Positions 31,659-44,351 of a stretch of 64,000 nucleotides of DNA are shown here, piece after piece; position 1 is the stretch's first letter; each line of letters starts with the position of its first letter. Under the pieces are notes generated by a model. That model saw only the letters and a program-made list of their open reading frames with translations. It searched no databases and was not told the DNA's origin. The position numbers were made by a program, and so were the translations under genes. Source of the DNA: Hydractinia symbiolongicarpus (Eukaryota; Cnidaria; Hydrozoa; Anthoathecata; Hydractiniidae); NCBI RefSeq assembly GCF_029227915.1, contig NC_079879.1, positions 15,252,001-15,316,000 of the forward strand. Reading direction: 5' to 3'.

Positions 31659-33290
31659 TAATAATAATAATAATAATAATAAATATTTAAAGTGGCTAGC
31701 CCAGAAAATCACAAAAACCTATAGTTAGTGGATTGTTTCCACTGGGGGCCACTAGAACAAAAAAGAAACAAAAAATGATAAACCTTAGACTGCCTCAGCT
31801 CAATCAAACATAGTAACATTTATAATCTGTGAAAATTGAAAAGAAAAAGAATAAAAAACAAAAATTAAAAAGTTAAAAAGTGATCTCCATTAGAATTTGC
31901 CAAATACATTAGAGATGGAAGTCTTAAACGAAAGCAGACTTCCATCACAGGTCACTAGGTCTGGAAGATTATTCCACACTTTTGCAGCTCAAAGTTATGT
32001 TGGTCGAGCTCAGTAAGAATAAAATCAGAGACATCGACTACTGCAGTTTCAGTGGAAAAGAGTTTTCGAAATCCGGACTGTCTGTCATTCAGGAAGTGTT
32101 GCTCAGAAATAAAATGAGACATTTGCTCATGCACTAACTTTTCAAAAATTTTCATAGGAATTGGCAAAATGGAGATAGGCCGATAATTAGTAGGATCTGT
32201 TTTATTGCCACTTTTAAAAATAGGCGAGACCCTTTTAGTCTTCCAACATTTAGGTACATAACCAGTAAATAAAGATTTGTTGAAAAGACTTGATAAATAA
32301 ATACTTAAAACTGACGAACCTGCTTTTAGCAGTCGTGAACCAATTCCGTCCAAGCCTGTAGCTTTATTAAGTTTTAGTGAACTAATTATTTTTTCGACAC
32401 TTTTGGTCTCAATACGAGCCCACCGAAAATCGTGTCCGCTAACAGGTGGATTAACATTGGTAGTGTCAGAAGAAAATTTAGAGGCTAGTTTGGCACCAAC
32501 ACTGACAAAAAATGAATTGAATGTGTTGTAAATTTCTTTTGGGTGAGAAGTTTCTGTACCATCGTTTTGGACTACTCGTTTTATCGAGGTAGTATTGCCT
32601 GACTTATCAGGAACCAGTTTTTTTAGGGTTTTCCAAAGTTGTTTTGGCCGTTTTTGAAAGTCCTGCAAAACGTCATTATAGTACTCGTTTTTAGGTCGAT
32701 TTTTGAGACCTATTACCTGGTTCCTTTTTTGTTTGAAAGCTTCCCAGTCTATGATGGATTTTGTTTTTGATGCTTTCCGTTTCAAGAAGTCTCTTTCTTT
32801 GATGGCTATTATTAATTCATCAGTGACCCATGCCTCAACACGGCCAGAAAATCTATGTGTTTTGAAAGGGGCATGTTTGTCAGCCACTGTTTTAACATTT
32901 TTATTCAGTTTCTCACATGCTTCATCAAGGTCATCATAATTATTAAAATATGACCAGTCTAAATTCCTGAGGTTCTTCAGAAAAGCCTCTTCACTGAAGT
33001 TCTTGTAGCTACGAACCTTGCATGTTTTAGGTTCAAATTTTGGCCTTTTGAATTTTCTGATCACATAAACTAAATTGTGATCACTGATGCCTAAATCCAT
33101 GACACCAGTTTTAGAAATACAAGAACTGTTAGAAAGTATCAAGTCTATAAGAGTGCTACTATTTTCAGTAACACGAGTTGGCTCCGTAATATGTTGTTTT
33201 AGGAAAAGAGTGGAGCATAATTCCTTTATTTTGGAGGAAAGAGCATATTCGATCCAAGAGCATCTTGGATCGAAATCATGGATAGAGTTT
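31659..33290 (-). mobile_element. CR1/L2-like LINE with internal deletion
   Basis: Minus-strand copy. The frame from about 33,290 reads the end of the endonuclease (LIDLILSNS and GISDHNLVYV), then the linker and the first RT blocks (WKTKRVSPIFKSGNKTDPTN, YRPISILP, GFRKLFSTETAVVD). At about 32,000 the frame jumps to the C-terminal tail (AKVWNNLPDLVTC...FKTSISNVFGKF, in another frame), so the RT palm with the catalytic Asp pair is missing. The 3' end is an (ATT)n tail at 31,659-31,681. An internally deleted, dead copy; its 3' end also occurs alone at 29,507-29,583. Confidence 0.85.
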
Positions 33291-33884
33291 TAATTTTAAT
33301 TAGTGTTGCCTTCGCATTTTTTGGCAACATACAAATTTCAAATATATTTTTATTTAAAAGTTTTCAGCCATCTATAGCTAGCTAGCAAAGGTCCAAGACG
33401 TAATTTTGTAGCTAACAAAGGTTGTTCAAACCAAGGTAGCTAGCTATAGCTACACTTTTTTAATTATGATTTTTAGCTATCTTTATTTCATATTATAGTG
33501 AAAAGTGAAAGTACCTTTAGCTAGCTTCCAAGCCACAGAATTCTCAGAGGGTTTTGTGATTAGAATTACTGAAGATGCCTATTATTATTTTATTATTGAA
33601 ATTATTTACCCAGGATAGCCTTTTCAGTTCCTGTTGGTACTGCTATCAACAAGGGTCCTGCGAAAGGGGTCCTAGCACATTTAAAGCCATTTGAGCTACG
33701 AAAGTCGTGCAAAACTAATTAAGAAAAAAAACATTTCGTTCACATAACATTTGATCTATGATTTACGCATACTTGAGCATAGAATATTCTTAAAAGTTGT
33801 ATATAGAATTTAAGGCTGGTTTCTATAATGATCAAAATTAAAAATCTTCCTTATAGGACATTTCAGTAAGGATGTATGTATATG
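33291..33884. other. No gene seen
   Basis: AT-rich spacer with repeated TAGCTAGC words. Nothing coding is recognised. Confidence 0.5.
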
Positions 33885-34835
33885 ATAAAAATTAGAACAA
33901 CTGAAGACGGACAACAACTTTATGTGAAAGATATGCACAAAGAACATAACCACGCTGTCAATAAGGTAACAAAAAATGCTAACTGTATTACAAATTTATT
34001 ATGACCCTCATACATGAATTTACCTTACAGGCATGTTTTGAACATTTACCGCAACAACGCCGTATAACCGATGTAGATACGTCAGCTGAAACAACAAAAA
34101 TGCTTCAGTTCAAAGCAAGCAAGAAACTTTCACAAAATCACGTTTTTAAAGTAGCAGGAAAAAACGTTTTGCTGAAAGATCTTCACAATATCCAGGCGAA
34201 AATGGCAGGTAGAAGTAAAAATGACGTCGAGAGTCTTATCACTTATTATGAGAAGTGTGCCTGGTAAGAATTTAAATTTTTAAATTGATGTACTACCTTA
34301 ATTTTCGCAGCTACTTATATTTGCAAATCAAGAAAAAATTTATTTCCGGGTATTAATTTTTAATTTTTTTAAATGACGTGAAAGATTATTGCTACTTTCT
34401 ATTTAAGGAGCCACTGTGGAATTTATTCTTGACAGCGAAGATACATTGAACGCTATATACTATCAGGATATGGAGATGAGAAAAGCTTTTCCTGCTTACC
34501 CAGACCTGCTTATGTTAGACGCAACCTACAAATTAAATGATTTGCGAATGCCAGTATATTTGTTAATATGCGTGGATGCAGATGGAGAAAGCGAGATTGT
34601 GGTGTTTGGATAGTAATGAATGAGGAGAAATCGACAATTGTCCGCATGAGTGAATGTTTCAAGAAACACAATCCTAACCATAATCAGATAGAAGTAGTGG
34701 TCATTGATAAAGACATAATAGAAAGAGATACCTTGAAAGAACAGTTTCCTCGTGCATCTATACAGTTATGCTTGTTTCACACACTGAGAGCTTTCAAACG
34801 TGAGATCACGACAATAAATCACTACAATAAATCAT
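33885..34835 (+). pseudogene. MULE-type (ZSWIM-like) transposase, partial
   Basis: Exon-like pieces: about 33,885-33,965 ends KEHNHAVNK before GTAACA (the HNH signature of FAR1/WRKY-GCM-type zinc fingers in MULE proteins); 34,031-34,263 lies between acceptor CCTTACAG and donor GTAAGA; the third starts near 34,408. The third reads YPDLLMLDATYKLNDLRMPV (first catalytic Asp in LDATYK) and, after a frameshift near 34,612, VVVIDKDIIERDTLKEQFPR and QLCLFHTLRAFK (second Asp region and the C/H pair). The remaining C-terminus, including the last acidic residue and SWIM finger, is absent. Relic. Confidence 0.75.
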
Positions 34836-34925
34836 CACTACACTGGATTATTATCCATCCACTGGTGTATTTTTTAGAAACCTTGAATCTCGACCGAAAT
34901 ACCAAGTTTTTCCAAAATTTACTTT

Positions 34926-35045
34926 GAGATACCAGGTTTATCGAATCGAAAAACCTAGTATCTCGATCACGGGAATGAAAAACCTGGTTTTTCTTACCGT
35001 TAAACCTAGTTTTTCGATTGATATACTAGGCATATCGAATACTTG
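34926..35045. repeat. Cluster of short palindromes
   Basis: GATACCAGGTTTATCGA is followed at once by its near-complement ATCGAAAAACCTAGTATC. Next come GAAAAACCTGGTTTTTC (a palindrome around one T, about 34,977-34,993), AAACCTAGTTT and GATATACTAGGCATATC. Words on the theme AAACCTAGTTT/GATAC repeat through 120 bp. Confidence 0.7.
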
Positions 35046-35461
35046 TGAATTTGGCTTGCCATAGTATATAGCTAGCTAGCTAACTAGCTGTTACATTTAC
35101 CATCAGTTAGAAAAACAAAAGTAATGTTTAAAAATTTTGATCAGGTTCGATAAATTTGTAAACGATGCAAGGAAAGTCAAAAATAACGTGAATTGATAAA
35201 TATTTTCTTCACAAACAAGTAAATCATAAAAATCTTTGTTATGCTGATCGCCATATTTGTTGTTGCTAAAAAAATGCTGTTCTTGCAAAAATACTTCTGC
35301 ATTTATTATCTTTTTAACATCTCTTTAATAATAGCCGTATTTTGTCTGTCTCTGCGCGGACCCCCAGCTGAGTTAGAAAATCGTGCTACGGAAACACGAA
35401 TATCAAATGTGATATATTTTTATCCACTTTGTTGCAACAGGTAAATATAAAGGACGGGCGA
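35046..35461. other. No gene seen
   Basis: AT-rich spacer; short frames only. Confidence 0.5.
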
Positions 35462-35533
35462 ACTCATGGATTTTTCCACGGGCTAACGACTAGTCTATAT
35501 TATAATACCCGTATACGTCTGTCCGTCCGTCCG
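35462..35533 (+). mobile_element. Helitron-like 3' end abutting a 5' end
   Basis: TGGATTTTTCCACGGGCTAA then CGACTAG (to 35,493) gives a hairpin plus CTAG, a Helitron-type 3' terminus. It is followed directly by TCTATATTATAATACCCGTA (from 35,494), similar to the 5'-type start at 31,003, and a (CCGT)n run at 35,511-35,533. Two elements may lie tail to head. Confidence 0.45.
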
Positions 35534-35847
35534 TCCGTCTGTCACGCAAAATGGTAGCTTAGCTGCGCAGATATTTTCAATTCATGTTGTCTCGTTTAAC
35601 ATTTAAATACATATATTTTACCGGTGTCCAACGGAGATATACCGATATAAAAAAAATACATTAAAAAAAAATTACATTAAATGCATATAAATTCGACTGG
35701 AGACATTATACGTGGAAGGATAACAGAACATAGAAAAGATTACATTACAAGGAAAAAATCTAAATTTTAGCTAGTTGATGATCGACATCAATGTCTTCAG
35801 CAACCAATCTACTGCACTCTGACCTGACATTTGCCGTACGGGAGCCT

Positions 35848-38753
35848 CTAATACATAACAGGCACGATCTCAGCAGTGAAAAACTCAGTTTCGTCCGGAT
35901 CCACGATATTACATTGCCCAGGTTTTGCTTTTTTTCGCTGTGATGTCTTCAGCCAATCGATGGTAGAATGTTTGGCACTCTCGACCCATTCCGCCATAAA
36001 TCGAGAATACCAACGGTGTGAAGCATCCGTTCTCAACTTCCAATACTCTTTCGTTGTATTGATTCTTCTTCTCAACTTCGTTCCTAACATAACATTGCTT
36101 TAGGTTTTGGTTAAAATAACGCGATGCGTTTGGATCAAAGACCCTTATATCATATTAGCATTTTGTCCTTTTTCCCAAAATCCTCGGGCTTTTACGTCTA
36201 AACGAGCTTCGTGCGACGTTTTCACTGATCGTTTGTCAAACTTTTCACCAGTGAGAGGCATCAACATTGGTTCCGATTCGACATCTTTACAAACTCGTGA
36301 AAGCATATTTGTGGTGATGTCCCGAACATTGTTGTGACGGATGATAACAAATCCACCTTACTTACAGTTCATAGCATGTTGAAAATCAAATTTGGCACCG
36401 CATGCACTTGTTGTTGGGACATTAGATAAATTCCAACCATATCTTATTTTAACAGCATCCCAAAAATTTTGTTTATTCAGGTCGAAGCCGTGATCTTTCA
36501 AAGGTAGAACTGTCAACCAATTCGACGATTCTTTTTCTCTGTTGCTACAATTCAGACGTTGCATTCTTGCATCTAGTGACAGAGTTAGTTTTTGAAGTAA
36601 TTCATTTTGGCGACTTTCACGTTTGGCTCTGAATTTCCCCTTCGTCCTCGTTGTGGATGTTGTTACATATAACGTATTCTGTTGCAGGACGAGGTCTCTA
36701 ACTGTCGCCGTTAATTCTCTAGAATTTGCGTACTCATGAATTGCTTTCTCATGAAATGCTATGAGACCCATACCACCCATACGTGGTGGTAATGACATAA
36801 GCAATCTTTCATTATCGGAGCATAGAATGCCCCCATTTAATGCAGGTATAAACTCATCACGCATTATTCCTTCCAGTGGATATAGCAAGTCACAAATATC
36901 CGGTATAGTTCTTATAAAATACGTCAATTTACTACGGAATCCATTGATAAATCCACAGTATGCAGCTTGGGGATCTTTTTCCGCAATTTTTGATAAAAGA
37001 CGGAATTGTTTCGCCCAGGATTCTACCATGTTTGACACATATTCTCTCTTGTATGCAACACTTCTGATTACTGCTCCAAGATGACGTTGTCCTGTTGTTG
37101 TTATTTTCACATCCGTATCACCAAAATACTCAGCAGCCTTATCAGTATATTCTGCTTTCACAATTAATACGGATTTGACTGCCTTTGGATAGTACCATAC
37201 TTCGGTCCAGTTAGATTCAGGGAGTCCCATATAGACTTTATCTCATGAACCTTTCCAGCCACACTGAAATCATCTGCAAAAGCATCTTCCTTTGTTGCAA
37301 AATTATTTTCTTCACTCTTAAACAATAAGGTTGAAAGTAATGGCGTTACAGAAAGAGCATATGCAGCTATCGCAGTCGGGTCGCCTTGAGTAGTACCTTC
37401 TGTTGATTTTATTTCTCCTCCTCCAGTTATGAACAGTCGCGCTGGAGAGCTGTAACAGCTACTGATGTACGTTGATATGATTGGACAAAGAATAGCTATC
37501 TTATGAAGCATGACTTTCCTATTAATAGAGTTAAAGGCGTTTTCTGCATCAATCAACAAGACTGCTTCTGTTTCATCCATATCGAATATGTCATGCATAG
37601 CGTGTATTGCTGCTTTGGCTCCTGCTTCCTGCCTAGCACATAATTGTAAAGATCCTGCCGCTTCTGTTACTTTATCCTTTGTTAAAGACATAATCACTTT
37701 TCCAGCTATCCTTCTGAGCACCTCTCCTACACCAATAGGTCTCAGTCCAGGATTCTTGTTCAAAGGTATCAATCGGCAGGCTGTAAAAGAGCTAATTGAA
37801 TCCAACTCATCAGCACATAAATCATTTGTACAAATTTTTTTGATAAATTCTGCTATTGCACTTCTTAAATCAGATGTCGCTGTACCAAATACAGATGAAG
37901 TTAAAATTCTTCGCCAGCCTTCTGCATCCAAACCTGAAGGTCCGGATCCACCCTTGGTTGATACCGCTGCCTTCAATACCATGGCTTCGTCAATGTCATT
38001 GTATGCAATGTCATGTATTCTTTGCAACGGTCCATTCAACATGACGTCATCAGATATGTCTTTACTTGTTGGATGTTTTTGTTCAATCAGTTTAAGAGTT
38101 TCTTCACTTAAAGGAAGAATTCCATTTTCCATATTATTAGATAACAGCTGAATTGCTGCTTTCACATTTCCTTTACGCATTAAAGAACTGAATTTTTAAG
38201 AGATTACACCGATATCCAAAATGTTATTTGATGACTTCAAATTCATCTGGATAGTTTCACATTCAAACAAAAGTTCAGATAGATTGCCATCATTCCAAAG
38301 CTTTAATCGCCTTTCAAGTGCTTTCAAATGATCTTTTGCCTTTGATTTTCTGCCCGGTTTTTGAAGCAACAAAGCAGGCATAACATGTATTGCCGTTAAC
38401 GCAATTTCTTTCATCGGACCATCATTTGTCCAGCTGTAGAGAAGTCTCGAAATTTCTTGAATGTAACTCTTACCAGCTAAACCAGTTGGTAATAAAAACA
38501 AATTTCTTCTCCAATGAGCAATCTTGGTGTAAATCATGTTCAGTTCATTTACAAAAATAGCACCTTTAACATTTCCCCACTTGAAATTATACTTGATCAC
38601 ATCTACCTGTTGAGGCAATTCAGTTTCATGAAGCGATTCAGTTGCAGGTGTTTCCACAACATGCTGATTTTCTCTCATAGATTTATTTTTACAGAATTTT
38701 AGATGCTGTAATGAACCTCTACAATGCGCATGCGCGGATATCTCGTTTGCCAA
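35848..38753 (-). pseudogene. Reverse transcriptase element with zinc-binding, nuclease-like C-terminus
   Basis: Minus-strand reading: 38,753-38,196 is an N-terminal region that starts with a C..H..C cluster; TAA at 38,196-38,198 interrupts it in frame. RT follows (38,180-37,200): PSGLDAEGWRRIL, RPIGVGEVLRRIAGKVI, LIDAENAFNSINR, EGTTQGDPTA and AFADDFSVAG (the catalytic FADD). A frameshift near 37,205 leads to the next part with PPRMGGMGL and ACGAKFDFQHAMNCK, a C...H...C zinc-type motif. A TAA at 36,358 and a frameshift near 36,150 follow; beyond them EARLDVKARGFW and VFDPNASRYF may form a PD-(D/E)XK-type nuclease. Similar RT proteins are common in cnidarians (memory). R2/NeSL-like non-LTR affinity is a guess. 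Confidence 0.75.
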
Positions 38754-38759
38754 ATTTTT

Positions 38760-40866
<2,107 letters not shown>

Positions 40867-42112
40867 CTAAATATTCAGCTGCGCGTCTTGGAGGAGGTAT
40901 ACGTAACACTTAAATTCACCAGTTCCGTCATCTTTTTTGGTGATGTGCAGGGTGATCCCATCACTCAGTCTTTGCAGGGGTCTCCCGCTACCATGCAAAG
41001 TATCATCGGGGGAGGTCCGGAAGTCTACAAACAGGGCATACCGTTCATTAAAAAACTGTCCTATCGTGACACTTGAGTCGTGAGCTCCAAAGATGTTGAC
41101 GACCTGCTCAAGGTGGTCCTTGGGTAACATGGCATGGCTATACAATTCATTGGGCTCTCCCTCAACGGTGATGCTGATCTTTTCAATTTTTGGGTTGTAA
41201 AACACCTCGTTTACGCCCACGTAAGCCTTCACTTTCCCGGGGTCTATAAACAGTAGCAAGACGCCTCTGAACGACTTGGAGGGAGAATCAATTTGTAAAT
41301 TGTAACTGGTGTCTGATTTTTTCATGGTGACTACCTTCATCCTCAGGATGCGTTCATAGGGCAAGGCCAATCTTGCATACCTTGACATCATGGCGCTCAC
41401 AAGACCCTCATGAGTGATTTTGTAAAATTCGAGTCTTATATTCGTAATCTTGTGCGCAGCATCGGCCGCCTTGGCCGCAGTAGACCCCGAGGCTGCCGTC
41501 CCTGTATCCTTGATGACGTCACCATAAGGTGCTAAATTTATGATGAATTGCAACCGGTCGTAGAGTCCCGCTGGATAGAATGGCAGATCCAGGGTCAATT
41601 CAAACATTTTTCCAATGGGTATGCAAAAGGTGTTCCCATAGGCAACAACGATGGCCTTCTCCTCATCCGTCCCCACGTGCCCACTAGCACTGACCTGTAA
41701 GGCCCTGATGGTTCCGTCGTTGGGATAAATACCCTCTAAAACAAGGTTGTTATCACGATCGAATTTCGGCAACCAGAGATCCTGGTACACTGCCAGGATA
41801 TTATAATCCGATATGTTCTGAACTTCTTTGCCGTTCAGGGCAACACGCAGGTTTTTTACCAGACTTTTGCCTATGTTCGACACGATCGTACGCGTTGTAT
41901 TTGTTCCTGTTATCGCCAAATCAAATAGGACTTTGAGACTACGGGAGAATGACGTCGTTGTGAGGCATGTTGGGTATGCCGACGTACAGATCTTCGTTCT
42001 GGTTGATAGTTGAGGGTGTATGGGAGATTTGGACCCTCTGTCTGCTACCTTTCATGCTCAGGAGCTGCTTGGTTTCCCGGTAGGCATCCACCAGATTTCC
42101 ATATGTATTCAT
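40867..42112 (-). pseudogene. Capsid-like protein, copy 1 (probable double jelly-roll), frameshifted
   Basis: Starts at ATG 42,112-42,110 and ends at TAG 40,867-40,869, about 415 codons. A two-base deletion near 41,947 breaks the frame: copy 2 has GGG where this copy has one G. The product is beta-rich without signal peptide or membrane segment. Conserved islands shared with copy 2 include KSLVKNL, NGKEVQNIS, AYGNTFCIP and LPFYPA. The length and beta-strand pattern, with a long variable middle, recall major capsid proteins of Polinton-like and adintovirus-like elements. The function is inferred from memory of related cnidarian proteins. It is the left member of a divergent pair with 42,146. 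Confidence 0.6.
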
Positions 42113-42145
42113 TGTTTATTATATGGGTGAAAATGTTGTAAATAG
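42113..42145. promoter_or_regulatory. 33-bp bidirectional intergenic region, copy 1
   Basis: Separates two divergent start codons. On the minus strand it reads TTTACAACATTTTCA then CCCATATAATAAACA, almost identical to the equivalent 38 bp at 56,938-56,975. The ATATAATAA stretch is a possible TATA element. Confidence 0.6.
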
Positions 42146-42325
42146 ATGACTGATAATCCAGTATTTACGTCGGAGGAGGATATTGGTAGAGATGATAAGG
42201 GTGGCAAAGAGGATACCCAGCAATCAACGCAGCTTCCCGGAATGCAGCAGCTTCCATCAACATCGGGGCAACGACAGGGAGGTTCGATAGATAGAATGAC
42301 TAAATCCGTGCTAAAAAAGAGGTAA
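42146..42325 (+). pseudogene. Divergent partner of the capsid-like gene, copy 1 (truncated)
   Basis: 59 codons from ATG 42,146. It starts MTDNPVFTSEEDIGRDDKGG, acidic and Gln/Pro-rich, and stops at TAA 42,323-42,325 after LKKR. The homologous gene at 56,937 (minus) and the fragment at 47,219 show it should continue with a KVDSLYTNLRDGLG region. This copy is cut at that point by unrelated sequence. Function unknown; a small structural or scaffold role is conceivable given its place beside the capsid-like gene. Confidence 0.6.
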
Positions 42326-42339
42326 GTGATTTTTATTTA

Positions 42340-42745
42340 CATTTACATAATAATTGGAACCTGGGAAATCTAGATGAAACCAGGATAGAGATAAACGTAA
42401 TTAATGGTAACTTTGAGATTGAGGAGGGGCAGCTTTTTTTTCAAAAAATATAATACTTACGAAGGAGAGTGGGGTCGGGTTCCGGGCATTAAGTACGTTG
42501 CGAAAAAATGGCCTTACGGTTCAATATTTTCAAGATATGGGCTTTACCGACTATGTCTCCAAGCCCAACAAGATGGAGGTAGTCTGGAAGCTTGTGATGA
42601 AGGTTTATGTTATTGCTGATAACGAGGATCCTGGCGAGATAATTCAGATGAAAACCATCAATAATATCAAGAGGGTTATGCATAACGTGGGAACCCTTAC
42701 GGAGGAAACCTCATTCTCTGACAAATTCACAGAGCGTAACATGTG
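42340..42745 (+). pseudogene. Unidentified virus-like element gene fragment
   Basis: Coding-like sequence in more than one frame: NLDETRIEINVINGNFEIEE near 42,360-42,420, then GFTDYVSKPNKMEVVWKLVM and KTINNIKRVMHNVGTLTEET at 42,545-42,720. The frame runs into satellite sequence at about 42,740. I do not recognise it. It may be the next gene of the rightward transcription unit or a divergent part of the capsid partner. Confidence 0.4.
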
Positions 42746-43395
42746 CAGGCGCGTGGAAACAGGAGATTAACGTAAAAGTCCTTTATTAGGCTGCGAAAAC
42801 ACATAATACAGTCTTTAGAGGCCTATGCACTTATTTGACGGTTCTCTAAAGCCATGATGCCAATCAAAACGACTTCAGACTTCGTATTCTATTGAGGCCC
42901 TTATTAGGCCACAAAAACCATATTACAGTCTTTCAAGGTGTGTGCATGATGTTGTGCGTGTTCTAAAGCCATGGCGCAAAGGAAAAAGACTTGGGACTTC
43001 GCAGTCCATTAAAACTGGAAGAACTAGAACGATGGAAACTTACGCAGGCGCGTGGAAACACGTGACTTACGTGTTAGACCCTTATTAGGCCGCAAAAAGC
43101 CATAATACAGTCTTTAGTGACCTGTGCACTTAGTTGGCAGTGTTATAAAGCAATGGTTCCAAGGAAAGCTACTTGAAAAGTCGCAGCCTATTGAGAGTTG
43201 ATAGACTAGACCGATGGTGACCTGCCCAGGTGTGAGGAAGCACGTGATTTACGTATGAGGTCCTTATTAGGCCAAAAAAGCCATATTACAGTCTTTAGAT
43301 GGGTGTGCACGAAAATGAGCGTGTTCTACAGACATGGCGCAAAGGAAAAAGACTTGGGACTTCGTATTCCATTGAGAGTGAAAGAACTAGACCGA
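42740..43395 (+). repeat. ~180-bp satellite, array 1
   Basis: About four monomers with ACTAGACCGATGG, GCAGGCGCGTGGAAACACGTG, ATTTACGT and AGCCATAATACAGTCTTTAG blocks. All are of the type with GGCCGCAAAAAGCC (type A). The array cuts into an unidentified gene on its left and the C-terminus of the minus-strand gene on its right. Confidence 0.85.
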
Positions 43396-43680
43396 TCATT
43401 TGGCAGATATGCCCAAGGCAGTGCTTGCGCATTGGGTGGCAAAATTCACCTGAATGTTCCAGTAGTCCAAGGCCTGTCCTGTCCAACCCACCCTGACAGG
43501 GTCATTCTGCAGATTTGTAGGGATTTTGATAACATACTTGGTAAACTTGAGGAATGTCACCCCAATGTGCGATTCTGTAGACACATACAGGCCCTGATGC
43601 TCAAGGCTTGTGATACCAAGTGGCCATTCTCCCCTGTTGGATTTGTACTTTGCCTTGGGGTTGTACGAATGCATGTTCAT
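43396..43680 (-). pseudogene. Unidentified virus-like element gene (MNxxxYN family), copy 1, 3' truncated
   Basis: Starts at ATG 43,680 and reads KYKSNRGEWPLGITSLEHQG, then LYVSTESHIGVTFLKFTKYV, NDPVRVGWTGQALDYWNIQV, and ends by running into satellite. Copies at 47,801 and 54,795 conserve RGEWxLG, LEHQxLYVSTESHI and LNDxVxVxW while differing at many positions, as expected of a real protein. In the longest copy the protein is about 375 residues and ends with a membrane segment. A capsid-associated role is possible but unproven. Confidence 0.6.
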
Positions 43681-43698
43681 CTTTGTTTTAAAACAAAG
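43681..43698. promoter_or_regulatory. 18-bp palindrome between two divergent start codons
   Basis: CTTTGTTTTAAAACAAAG is a perfect palindrome. It is bounded exactly by CAT (start of the minus gene) and ATG (start of the plus gene), giving a 24-bp palindrome overall. The spacer is also 18 bp in the two other copies (47,802-47,819 and 54,777-54,794). Confidence 0.9.
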
Positions 43699-44351
43699 AT
43701 GAAGGAACTATACATCACTGATATAGAAAAGCCTACGATATTTGAGGACTACCTGGGGCAGGACACAAGAATTGCCCTGAATTCGATAAGTATCCAGCCC
43801 GTGTGGCTGAATCTTTACAGCGACAACGACTTCACCATCCGTAAAACGGGGCCTGATCAGTGGGCCACTCGTATTGAAATCATGAATGGGTTGTATAGGA
43901 TCGAGGATTTTGTAACTATCATCAACAGCCAGGCACAGGACAGGCTTAAGCTTTTTGTCCTGAAAAATGTCAGTGACGGTTATACGGTGGTGATTAACAG
44001 ACCACTGCAAGAGCTCTTGGGTCTACCTGCTCCGGCTGATGGTAAATTTTACAAAAAGGGCGACCATGATGCATACTACAGGACTGATGTTTACCATAGA
44101 TTGAGACTCGTTTGCCCCTAGTTGGATGAAGACGACTGCCTATTGAATGATAAAAAGTCTAAAATTCTGGCCTTGCTTTCCACCAAGGAGCTAAACGCTT
44201 GGGGGACATGCTGACTTGGAGTTTTGACACTCCAATTTACCTTCCTTTGAAGGGCTCCACGGACCTTTTCGAGTTCATGTTAACGGATGAATTTCACAAT
44301 GAGAAGAACGTTTCGTTCACCGGCCTCACGATGCATTTGCTGATAGAATAA
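43699..44351 (+). pseudogene. Unidentified virus-like element gene (ITDI family), copy 1
   Basis: Starts MKELYITDIEKPTIFEDYLG and continues with DTRIALNSISIQPVWLNLYS, GLYRIEDF and RPLQELLGLPA. TAG at 44,119-44,121 replaces a Gln codon conserved in the other copies, and a frameshift near 44,200 follows. The true end is TAA at 44,349-44,351, touching the ATG of the next gene. The predicted protein is ~215 residues, beta-rich and has no membrane segment; a minor capsid or penton-like role is a guess. Three copies exist in the window, about 75 per cent similar or better. Confidence 0.65.
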
